Source of the DNA: Duffyella gerundensis
GTDB lineage: Bacteria; Pseudomonadota; Gammaproteobacteria; Enterobacterales; Enterobacteriaceae
DNA length: 64,000 bases
Direction: 5' to 3'
Assembly (NCBI RefSeq): GCF_001517405.1
Contig: NZ_LN907827.1
Coordinates: forward strand, 3,196,915-3,260,914
In this document: piece by piece, positions 26,385-34,242 of the stretch
Position numbering within the stretch: the first letter of the stretch is position 1
Layout: each line of letters begins with the position of its first letter
Position numbers and translations under genes: made by a program
The notes under the pieces: generated by a model
What the model was told of the DNA's origin: nothing
What the model saw: the letters and a program-made list of their open reading frames with translations, nothing else
Database searches by the model: none

Positions 26385-27431
26385 TTACGGAATAAACCGC
26401 TGTTCACGCAGCGCGGTCAGCCGATCGATAAACATCTCTTCGCTGTCGATACAGTCGGCAAAGCCGTGCTTGCGCGCCTTGATGGTGCTGGTGATGTTGT
26501 CGAAGGTGGTTTTGAGGATAAAGTCGCCAAACTGCCAGGAGACGATGCGGTCATAGGGGTATTCCTGCAGGCCGTGCTCCTGCGTCAGTTGCTGCCACAG
26601 CGGCCCTTTATCGGCCATCATCTGCTGTAGCGACAGCGGAAACGGCTCGCCCACCGGCACATCAAAAAACGCGGCAATGCGCGGCCAGATGCGCGACCAG
26701 CGGAAGTAATCGCCGTTGGTGATGTTAAAAACCTCACCGCGGCAGGATGGCGTTTCCCCCGCCCACTCCACCGCGCTGGCCAGAATGCGCGTGTCGGTTA
26801 CCTGATAGAGCGCATCCCATGCGGCGCGCGGGCCAGGAAAAGACATTGGCACGCCCAGCGCTTTGGCGAGGGTGCCGTAAATCGCAATCACCATTAGCAG
26901 GTTCATCGGGTTGCCGACCGCCATGCCGATCACCGCTTCCGGGCGCAGCGCAGTCCATGACCAGGGTTTTCCCTGGGATCGTTCACGCAGAAAATCTTCC
27001 TGATCGTAATAGAAGTTCGGCGGCATATGGCGCGGATCGCTCTCTTTCGCCGGTGATGGGAACGGGCCGATATGCGCGCCATAGGCTTTGCCGCCCTGCA
27101 TCAGCGTGATGTGCTGAAACTGTGGCGCGTGCGCTTCCAGCACCTCCACCAAATTTTTCAGCATCAGCAGATTGGTCTCCACCAGCTCGGCGGGCGTCGG
27201 CTTTTCCTGATAGGCAGCAAACACCAGATGCGTCGCCTCGGGGATCTGCGCCAGCAGGGTTTCACACGACTGACGATCGGTAAGATCCACCGGCAAATGC
27301 CTGGCGCGTCCGGCAAAGTCTGGCTTGCGCCGGGAAATCGCCACCAGCTCGACGTCCTGATGTTCAAAATGGCTAAGCACGCCGCGTCCAATCACGCCCA
27401 CTGCGCCCGCCACCACAACCGTTTTTTTCAT
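26385..27431 (-). CDS. PRISE-type NAD(P)H-dependent SDR reductase
   Basis: The 348-residue protein has an N-terminal Rossmann fold (VVVAGAVGVIGRG). It carries the atypical short-chain dehydrogenase signature of progesterone 5-beta-reductase/iridoid synthase-like enzymes: the catalytic-type lysine in LMQGGKAYG and the tyrosine in NFYYDQEDFL. Such enzymes reduce activated C=C bonds of enones; bacterial members have mostly unknown substrates. It stands alone, convergent with the cargo cluster. The start at 27431 (MKKTVVVAGA) places the nucleotide-binding motif at the expected distance. Confidence 0.8.
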   Translation of the reverse strand: MKKTVVVAGAVGVIGRGVLSHFEHQDVELVAISRRKPDFAGRARHLPVDLTDRQSCETLLAQIPEATHLVFAAYQEKPTPAELVETNLLMLKNLVEVLEAHAPQFQHITLMQGGKAYGAHIGPFPSPAKESDPRHMPPNFYYDQEDFLRERSQGKPWSWTALRPEAVIGMAVGNPMNLLMVIAIYGTLAKALGVPMSFPGPRAAWDALYQVTDTRILASAVEWAGETPSCRGEVFNITNGDYFRWSRIWPRIAAFFDVPVGEPFPLSLQQMMADKGPLWQQLTQEHGLQEYPYDRIVSWQFGDFILKTTFDNITSTIKARKHGFADCIDSEEMFIDRLTALREQRFIP

Positions 27432-27594
27432 AACCGCGCCCTCTGCGCAAACAATGAGAAAACTAAAGTGTTGTGGCGCAGGCGGCAGTCGTCAATATGC
27501 TGGAGAGGCGCAAGCGAAGCGCCAGTACGGCGATGCCCCCGTCAATCGGGGGCTGCGGGAGAATGGTTTTTTTTCAGGCGCAGCGGCTAGCGGA

Positions 27595-29706
27595 TCAGGC
27601 GCTGGCGGCCAGTTCCGGCTGCGCCTGCATCTCGGCGGCCTGCTCTTCGCCGACGTAATCGGGCAGTTCGCCGATGCGATCCGGCGGCAGCGGTTTACCC
27701 AGCAGATAACCTTGCAAGGTGTTGCAACCGAGGCTGGTCAGGAAGGCTTGCTGCTCGGCAGTTTCCACCCCTTCAGCCACCACTTTCAGGTTCAGCGACT
27801 GCGCCAGCGCCACGATAGCAGAGAGAATGGTGGCATCTTCCGGCTTGCTCTCCAGCTCATTGACGAAAGCGCGGTCGATTTTCAGCTCGCTGGCGGGCAG
27901 GCGCTTAAGATAGAGCAGGCTGGAATAGCCGGTGCCGAAATCGTCAATCGAGGCTTTGACGCCCAGCGTGGTCAGTTCGGTAAGAATGCGCACGCTCTCA
28001 TCGGGATCGCGCATCGCGGTGGTTTCGGTGACTTCCAGCGTCAGCTGCTCCGGCGGAATGCCGTGCCGGTTCAGCGCCGCGGTGACCGTTTGCACCAGGT
28101 TATTCTGCTCGAACTGTAACGCCGACAGGTTCACCGCCACCGTCCAGCTTGGATGGCCGCTGTCATGCCATTCACGCAGCTGGCGACAGGCTTCGTTGAT
28201 CACCCAGCTGCCGATGTTGACGATCATGCCGGTCTTTTCGGCGATCGGCAGAAACACGTCCGGCGACAGCAGGCCGCGCACCGGATGCTGCCAGCGCAGC
28301 AGCGCCTCAAAGCCAAGAATCGGCCCGCACGGCGCGCAATATTTTGGCTGATAGAACAGACGCAGCTCGTTGTGCTCCAGCGCCTGCCAGAGATCGTTAT
28401 TGAGCTGTAGCTGGCTCTGCACCTGAATGTTCATCGACGGCTGGAAGAAGTTGTAGCCGTTGCGGCCGTTGTTTTTGGTGTGATACATGGCGGCATCGGC
28501 GTTAAACATCAGCTCACGCTCGTCGGCGCCGTCGCCAGGAAACACCGCAATGCCGATGCTCAGCGACACCACCAGCTCGTAACGCGAGACCGCAAAAGGC
28601 CGATCGATCGCTTTCACCAGCCCATCGGCAATGGTGGCCGCATCGTTGGGATGGTCGATTTCGGTGAGCAGCACGAACTCGTCGCCGCCCATGCGCGCGA
28701 GGGTAAAGTGCCCTTCGACCTCCTGCGCCATGCGTTCGCTTACCGCAATCAGCAGGTTATCGCCAACATGGTGCCCGAAGGCATCATTAACCGCCTTGAA
28801 GCCGTCAAGATCCATGAACATCAGCGCAAACTGGCTGTTCTCGCGGCTGGCTTTGCTGATCGCCTGTTCCAGACGATCTTCCAGCAGAATCCGGTTAGGC
28901 AAACGGGTCAAATTGTCATGCAGCGCCAGCTGCGCCAGTTCGCGGTTGGCCTCTGCCAGCGAACGTGCCAGCAGCGAGGTGCGCGCCTGTAAACGGGCGT
29001 CGAGCATGGAAACCAGCAGCGTAATACCAAGAATGGCGATGGTGACCACCGTCACCAGCAGCGCCAGCCAGTTGCCGTTGACGCCCATGTGCGTAGAGTG
29101 GCTGTGCGACGGGAAGCTCGCCGCCGCCATGCCGGTATAGTGCATGCCCGCGATGGCGCAGCCCATTAACACCGATGCGCCAATACGCATCAGCGTCAGG
29201 CGGCCATTGCCGGTGCGCAGATGAAATGCCAGCCACAGCGCCGCGCCGGAGGCGACCAGCGCGATCACCACCGAGAGCGCGATCCAGCGCCAGTCCCAGA
29301 TAATGCCGGGCACAAACATCAGCGCCGCCATGCCGGTGTAGTGCATCGCCACCACGCCGCTGCCGAGCACCAGCGCCCCGCCGCACAGGCGCAGCGCTGG
29401 CAGTTCGCCGTAGCAAACCAGCCAGAGCGCGAAAATGGACGCCACGATGGCGATCAGCATCGAAATGGCGGTGAGCGACGCGTCATAGCTCATTACCATT
29501 GGCAGCGTCATCGACAGCATGCCGATGAAGTGCATCGCCCAGATGCCCACGCCCATGGCAAAACCGCCGCCGATCAGCCAGACCAGCGCGGCTTTACCGC
29601 TGGAGGTGGCGACGCGGCCCGCCATATCGAGCGCGGTGAACGAGGCCAGCATCGCCACAATCACGGAGATGATGACCATCATTGCATCATAGGAGGTAAC
29701 CAACAT
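27595..29706 (-). CDS. MHYT-GGDEF-EAL cyclic-di-GMP enzyme 1
   Basis: The about 703-residue membrane protein has an N-terminal seven-helix MHYT sensor with three repeats (MHFIGM, MHYTGM, MHYTGM), proposed in this family to bind copper and sense gases. A GGDEF domain follows with intact RMGGDEF, then an EAL domain with FEALLRW and later motifs (EVTET, DDFGTGYSS). Both motifs being intact, it may make and/or degrade cyclic-di-GMP. ATG 29706 was chosen; a TTG at 29718 would add four residues. It lies downstream of, and is paralogous to, the next gene. Confidence 0.9.
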   Translation of the reverse strand: MLVTSYDAMMVIISVIVAMLASFTALDMAGRVATSSGKAALVWLIGGGFAMGVGIWAMHFIGMLSMTLPMVMSYDASLTAISMLIAIVASIFALWLVCYGELPALRLCGGALVLGSGVVAMHYTGMAALMFVPGIIWDWRWIALSVVIALVASGAALWLAFHLRTGNGRLTLMRIGASVLMGCAIAGMHYTGMAAASFPSHSHSTHMGVNGNWLALLVTVVTIAILGITLLVSMLDARLQARTSLLARSLAEANRELAQLALHDNLTRLPNRILLEDRLEQAISKASRENSQFALMFMDLDGFKAVNDAFGHHVGDNLLIAVSERMAQEVEGHFTLARMGGDEFVLLTEIDHPNDAATIADGLVKAIDRPFAVSRYELVVSLSIGIAVFPGDGADERELMFNADAAMYHTKNNGRNGYNFFQPSMNIQVQSQLQLNNDLWQALEHNELRLFYQPKYCAPCGPILGFEALLRWQHPVRGLLSPDVFLPIAEKTGMIVNIGSWVINEACRQLREWHDSGHPSWTVAVNLSALQFEQNNLVQTVTAALNRHGIPPEQLTLEVTETTAMRDPDESVRILTELTTLGVKASIDDFGTGYSSLLYLKRLPASELKIDRAFVNELESKPEDATILSAIVALAQSLNLKVVAEGVETAEQQAFLTSLGCNTLQGYLLGKPLPPDRIGELPDYVGEEQAAEMQAQPELAASA

Positions 29707-29862
29707 AGGCGTTTCCAAAAGGTCAGCTGCCAGCGCACCGGCATAAGGTAGAAAAAACGGGCATCGTCATGTTCGAATTATCGGCATCGCTCGCGGGCAT
29801 CTTAGGCTATCCGCACCTGAACGTACCGATTACTGCAAAAGGTCAATCTGTTGCCTGCGCGA

Positions 29863-31920
29863 TCACGGCGGGCTGGCGATCGCCTGCGCCACGCGCTCTG
29901 CTGGCAAGGGTTTGCCCAGCAGATAGCCCTGCAGGGTGGTAAAACCGAGCCGGGTTAGCAGCTGCTGCTGCTCCGCCGTCTCCACGCCTTCGGCCACCAT
30001 ATCGAGATTCAGCCCGTGTGCCATCGTGAGCATGGCGCGCACTACGGTGGCATCTTCGCTGTCCGCCCGCAGGCTGTTGATAAAGTTGCGATCGATTTTC
30101 AGCTCGCTGGCCGCCAGATGTTTCAGCTGGAGTAAGTTAGCATAGCCGATACCAAAATTATCGATGGCAATACGCACGCCGAGGCTGGCCAGCGCGGCGA
30201 TAATCTGCTGACTGAAGGCGGGATCGCGCATGGTTACCGACTCGGCGATCTCCAGCGTCAGCGAACCGGCGGGCAGCTGATGGCGCGCCAGCGCATCGCG
30301 CACCGTATTCAGCAGATCGTGCTGCTGAAACTGCAGCGCCGACAGGTTTACCGCCACGCTCCATTCCGGATGCCCCCCGGTGTGCCACTGTCGCAGCTGG
30401 CGGCACGCTTCGTTGATTACCCAGTTACCGATCGAGACGATCAGCCCGGTTTTCTCGGCGCGGGCGAGAAATTTCTCCGGCGTCAGCAGGCCGCGCGTCG
30501 GATGCTGCCAGCGTAACAGCGCTTCAAAGCCCAGCGGCTGTTGATTGCCGGTGGAGAACTGCGGCTGATAAAACAGCCGCAGCTCCTGACGATCCAGCGC
30601 CGCCCAGAGATCGGTGGCCAGCTGTAGCTGATGCTGCGTCAGAGTGTGCATCGCCGGTTCAAAAAAGTGCCAGCCGTTGCGGCCACTCTGCTTGGTGTGA
30701 TACATCGCCGCGTCGGCGTTGAGCATTAAGATTTTGCGCGTTCTGCCATGCTCCGGGAACAGCGCGATGCCCACGCTCAGCGAGACGCGCAGCTGGTAGC
30801 GCGCCAGGTCGAACGGCGCGTCGATCGCCTTCACCAGCGTGCCCGCCACCTGCCCCGCCTGCGCGCGATTCGCCTCGTTGAGCATCACCACAAACTCATC
30901 GCCGCCCAGCCGCGCCAGCATCGCCGTCTCCGGCAAGTTATCATTCAGCCGTTCCGCTACCGCCCGCAGCAGCCGATCGCCAATATGGTGTCCCCAGGCG
31001 TCGTTGACCGCCTTGAAGCCGTCGAGATCCATGAACATCAGCGCCAGCGGGTGATCTTCCCGACTGGCGCGCCGCAGGCTACGATCGAGCTGCTGTTCCA
31101 GCATGATGCGGTTGGGCAGGCCGGTCAGCCCATCCCGCATCGCCAGCTGCTTCAGTTCACGATTGGCGCGGGTTAGCCGGTACGCCAGCTTTGCCGCCTG
31201 CAGCTGGGCATCCAGCATGGAGGCGAGCAGCGTCAGGCCGAGAATAGAGAGCGTGATGATGGTGACCCATACCGCCAGGCCCTGCGCGCTGAATCCCTGA
31301 TGATCGATCATGCTGTGTGTGGAGAAATGGGCGGCGGCCATGCCGATGTAGTGCATACCGGCGACGGCAATGCCCATCACCAGCGCCGCACCGAGCCGCA
31401 GCAGCAACACGCCGCGCAGATTTCTTCGCAGGTGAAAGGCGAGCCACAGCGCCAGGCCGGAAGCGCCGATGGCCACCACGCAGGAGACCGCCACCAGCAG
31501 CGCATCCCAGCGAATCGCAGGCGAAATCAACAGCGCACGCATGCCGATATAGTGCATACCGATGATGCTACCGCCGAGGGTCAGCGTGCCCGCCAGCCAG
31601 CGTCGCAGGGTCAGCACGGCGCGGCTGGCGGCGAACCACAGCGCGGTGGCGGAGCCGACTATCGCCAGCAGCAGTGAACCGAGGGTTAAGGGGATGTCAT
31701 AACGGGTGGTCAGCGGCATCATCATCGCCAGCATGCCAATAAAGTGCATCGCCCAGATGCCGATGCCCATCGCCGCGCCGCCACCCGGCAACCAGAGCAG
31801 CGCGCGACGCCCACGTACCGCTGCCATGCGGCCTGCAATATCAAGCGCGGTGAACGAGGCGATAAACGCGACGATCAGAGACACCGTTACCAGGATCCCA
31901 TCCCAGTTAACCATCAGCAT
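29863..31920 (-). CDS. MHYT-GGDEF-EAL cyclic-di-GMP enzyme 2
   Basis: The about 685-residue paralogue of the preceding entry has the same plan: MHYT membrane sensor (MHFIGM, MHYIGM, MHYIGM), GGDEF (LARLGGDEF) and EAL (FEALLRWQHP). In the EAL domain the usual DDFGTGY loop reads DNFGIGYAN, changing one of the metal-coordinating acidic positions, so phosphodiesterase activity may be reduced. AAAGGAG lies 7 bases before the ATG at 31920, favoured over an ATG at 31941. The pair is adjacent to pilus genes and cargo genes, whose expression or function cyclic-di-GMP commonly influences; a direct link is not shown. Confidence 0.9.
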   Translation of the reverse strand: MLMVNWDGILVTVSLIVAFIASFTALDIAGRMAAVRGRRALLWLPGGGAAMGIGIWAMHFIGMLAMMMPLTTRYDIPLTLGSLLLAIVGSATALWFAASRAVLTLRRWLAGTLTLGGSIIGMHYIGMRALLISPAIRWDALLVAVSCVVAIGASGLALWLAFHLRRNLRGVLLLRLGAALVMGIAVAGMHYIGMAAAHFSTHSMIDHQGFSAQGLAVWVTIITLSILGLTLLASMLDAQLQAAKLAYRLTRANRELKQLAMRDGLTGLPNRIMLEQQLDRSLRRASREDHPLALMFMDLDGFKAVNDAWGHHIGDRLLRAVAERLNDNLPETAMLARLGGDEFVVMLNEANRAQAGQVAGTLVKAIDAPFDLARYQLRVSLSVGIALFPEHGRTRKILMLNADAAMYHTKQSGRNGWHFFEPAMHTLTQHQLQLATDLWAALDRQELRLFYQPQFSTGNQQPLGFEALLRWQHPTRGLLTPEKFLARAEKTGLIVSIGNWVINEACRQLRQWHTGGHPEWSVAVNLSALQFQQHDLLNTVRDALARHQLPAGSLTLEIAESVTMRDPAFSQQIIAALASLGVRIAIDNFGIGYANLLQLKHLAASELKIDRNFINSLRADSEDATVVRAMLTMAHGLNLDMVAEGVETAEQQQLLTRLGFTTLQGYLLGKPLPAERVAQAIASPP

Positions 31921-32408
31921 CGTACCACTCCTTTCCATCATGCCTGTCCGCAGCTCGCGATCGTGACGTTGCCCTAAATATGCTGCCTGTTATCGGCATC
32001 TGGTACGCAATATTTACCGCACGCCCTCAGCGAGCCGTGAAATATTGTTACGCAGGGGTACTTTCTGCGAGGTCAAAAAAAACAGCATGCCGAAAAGCGG
32101 TCCGTTATCACGACGTTACGCCTGTTCTGCCGTTACGCATAGCACTCTGCGTCACAGAAAAAAGCTGATAAAACAGGGAGTCATCACAATACTTAAGAGA
32201 AATTACCCTTTGCCATTTACCCGAAGGGTTCGCTTGTTCTATAGTTAGGAAAATTTATATAAAAACATTTAGTCACATCTCGGAACTTTCTTACAAAATA
32301 AGCGAGTTAGCGTCACGAGATGAGCGCAGCGGTTATTTAAGATTTTATTTAATGCGTTACCCATCAGGTGAAAAAGCAGAGCTTGTTTTTAATTCGTAAG
32401 GAATGATT
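31921..32408. other. Intergenic leader of the pilus operon
   Basis: The stretch is AT-rich and shows no gene. It contains the candidate promoter listed separately. No copy of the shared RRGAC-NN-GTCYY operator was seen here. Confidence 0.5.
32234..32261 (+). promoter_or_regulatory. Candidate promoter of the Csu-like pilus operon
   Basis: TTGTTC (32234-32239) and TATATA (32256-32261) are spaced by 16 bp in AT-rich DNA about 150 bp before the first pilin gene. Confidence 0.3.
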
Positions 32409-32978
32409 ATGAAAAAGACGCTTTTTCTTCTGGCCTGTGGCCTGAGTACCGTTGTTTCACCTCTGTCGATGGCGGCGACCACCAACGGCTCCTTTAACGC
32501 CACGCTGACGCTGACCACCGGCTGCGTGATCAACGGTGTGCCTAATGCCCCTAACGGCGTGAACTTCGGCACCTTAGACTTCGGCAGCAGCGCCGCGACC
32601 TTTACCTCGCTCGATGCCACCTTGCAGGGCTCGCAAGGCGCAGGCATTAACGTGCTGTGCACCACCAATCAACCCTTTAACGTGCGTATTACCAGCAGCA
32701 ACGAAGCGCCTGGCACCGTATTTGGTACGGTCACCGGTCAGCCACGTTATCTGGTGTTAGGTGCCGATCCTACGCAGGGCATCGCCTACACGCTGTATAA
32801 CGACGCAGCGCGTGCGACCCCTGTTGCCAATAACACCGATCTGGTCGCGGTGGGCACGCCCAGCCCCACGTTGGGCCAGAACTTCCCCATTTATGGCCGG
32901 GTAACCGGCGGCAACAACAGCTCGGCGGTCCCGGCAGGCACCTATACCGATACCATTAACGTTGCTGTGAATTACTGA
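32409..32978 (+). CDS. Spore coat U domain pilin (Csu-like major subunit)
   Basis: The 189-residue protein has a signal peptide (KKTLFLLACGL to SMAA) and one SCPU domain. It has an N-terminal donor-like strand (NGSFNATLTLTTGC), two cysteines and a typical end TYTDTINVAVNY. It is the likely shaft subunit of an archaic (sigma) chaperone-usher pilus. The ATG at 32409 has AAGGA at good spacing; the ATG at 32403 abuts it. Confidence 0.85.
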   Translation: MKKTLFLLACGLSTVVSPLSMAATTNGSFNATLTLTTGCVINGVPNAPNGVNFGTLDFGSSAATFTSLDATLQGSQGAGINVLCTTNQPFNVRITSSNEAPGTVFGTVTGQPRYLVLGADPTQGIAYTLYNDAARATPVANNTDLVAVGTPSPTLGQNFPIYGRVTGGNNSSAVPAGTYTDTINVAVNY

Positions 32979-33000
32979 TCGGCGTAGCCGGAATTCAACG

Positions 33001-33513
33001 ATGCCGGGGATGTGGCACCGTCAACTCGCTGCGCCTGCTCTCCTGCTGCTCATGGCTGGACAGGTGCAGGCGCTGCCGACCCAGACGTTTCAGGTCTCGG
33101 CGTCGGTGGTGGCGGGCTGTGTAATTTCAGGCATCAATACCGGCGTGTTCGGCACGCTGGATTTTGGCACCCAGTCGGGCGTGTCGCGGCAGAACGTCAG
33201 CGCCAGCTTTGTGCAGAGCACCTCGATTAATCTGGCCTGCACGCCCGGCACCAGCCTGAACATGAGCATCAACGGCGGCAGCAATTTTGGCACCTCGCGC
33301 AACCTGAAGCTGGCTAATTTCAGTAATACCATCGCTTATCAGCTGTTCAGCAACGCCAGCCGCACCCAGGCCATTCCGGTGAATCAGAACGTCACGCTGA
33401 GCTATGCCAACGCTAATAACATTACGTTGCCGATTTATGGCCAGCTGCAGCTACCCGGACCGACGCGCGCTGGCACCTACACCGATACCCTGACCGTCAC
33501 CCTGAGCTGGTAA
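33001..33513 (+). CDS. Spore coat U domain pilin, second subunit
   Basis: The 170-residue paralogue of the first pilin has a signal peptide ending GQVQA, a paired-cysteine SCPU fold (VVAGCVISG, INLACTPG) and the C-terminal AGTYTDTLTVTLSW strand. It is 22 bp after the first pilin gene, in the same operon, and is probably a minor or adaptor subunit. Confidence 0.85.
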   Translation: MPGMWHRQLAAPALLLLMAGQVQALPTQTFQVSASVVAGCVISGINTGVFGTLDFGTQSGVSRQNVSASFVQSTSINLACTPGTSLNMSINGGSNFGTSRNLKLANFSNTIAYQLFSNASRTQAIPVNQNVTLSYANANNITLPIYGQLQLPGPTRAGTYTDTLTVTLSW

Positions 33514-33541
33514 CGGGCGAATGAAAAGAAAGGAACCGATC

Positions 33542-34240
33542 ATGAACTGGCTTCGTCCCCTTGCGCTCTCCCTGGCCGTGCTGGCTGCGCCGCTGCTGCA
33601 TGCGGCAAACTCGGTGATGATCTGGCCGATCGATCCGAAAATTCACAGCGAGGATAAAGCCAGCGAACTCTGGCTGGAGAACCGCGGTAACGCCACCACG
33701 CTGATGCAGGTGCGCATCTTTCAGTGGCAGCAGATTAATGGTCAGGAGCAGTATCAAACTCAGCAGCAGGTAGTGGCCAGCCCGCCGCTGGTGCGCATCG
33801 AACCCGGCCAGAAACAGCTGGTGCGCCTGATCAAACAGACGCCGCCGTCCGCCAATACCGAAGCCGCCTATCGCGTGGTGCTGGATGAGATCCCGACGCC
33901 ACAGAAACCCGGCGAGAACCAGGCCGGACTGACCTTCCAGATGCGTTATTCGGTGCCGCTGTTTGTTTACGGCAATGGCCTGACGCCCGACGGCGTTAAG
34001 CCGCAGCTGAGCTGGCAGCTGGTTAACGACGGGGGCAAACGCTTTATTGAGATCGCCAATAGTGGCAACGGCCACGCCCGTATCAGCAAGGCGCAGCTGG
34101 ATGGTCGCACGCTGTCCGACGGCCTGCTGGGCTACGTGCTGGCCCGCTCCAGCAACCGTTTTCCGGTTAATGCGGCGAGCGGCAGTGAGCTGCAGGCGCA
34201 GGTGAATGACAGCAGCTGGCGCAGCCGCGGCTCGCGCTAG
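33542..34240 (+). CDS. Periplasmic pilus chaperone (CsuC-like)
   Basis: The 232-residue PapD-superfamily chaperone has a signal peptide ending LLHA. The first Ig-like domain includes the IEPGQKQLVRLIK segment expected near the G1 strand, and FQMRYSVPLFVY follows. It should donate a strand to SCPU pilins in the periplasm and deliver them to the usher encoded three bases downstream. AAAGGAA precedes the ATG at 33542. Confidence 0.85.
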   Translation: MNWLRPLALSLAVLAAPLLHAANSVMIWPIDPKIHSEDKASELWLENRGNATTLMQVRIFQWQQINGQEQYQTQQQVVASPPLVRIEPGQKQLVRLIKQTPPSANTEAAYRVVLDEIPTPQKPGENQAGLTFQMRYSVPLFVYGNGLTPDGVKPQLSWQLVNDGGKRFIEIANSGNGHARISKAQLDGRTLSDGLLGYVLARSSNRFPVNAASGSELQAQVNDSSWRSRGSR

Positions 34241-34242
34241 CT

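Noticed and set aside
27535..27567. GCCCCCG/CGGGGGC hairpin near a T8 tract
   Set aside because: The T run is 13 bases from the stem and on the strand opposite to the adjacent leftward gene, so it is not a convincing terminator.
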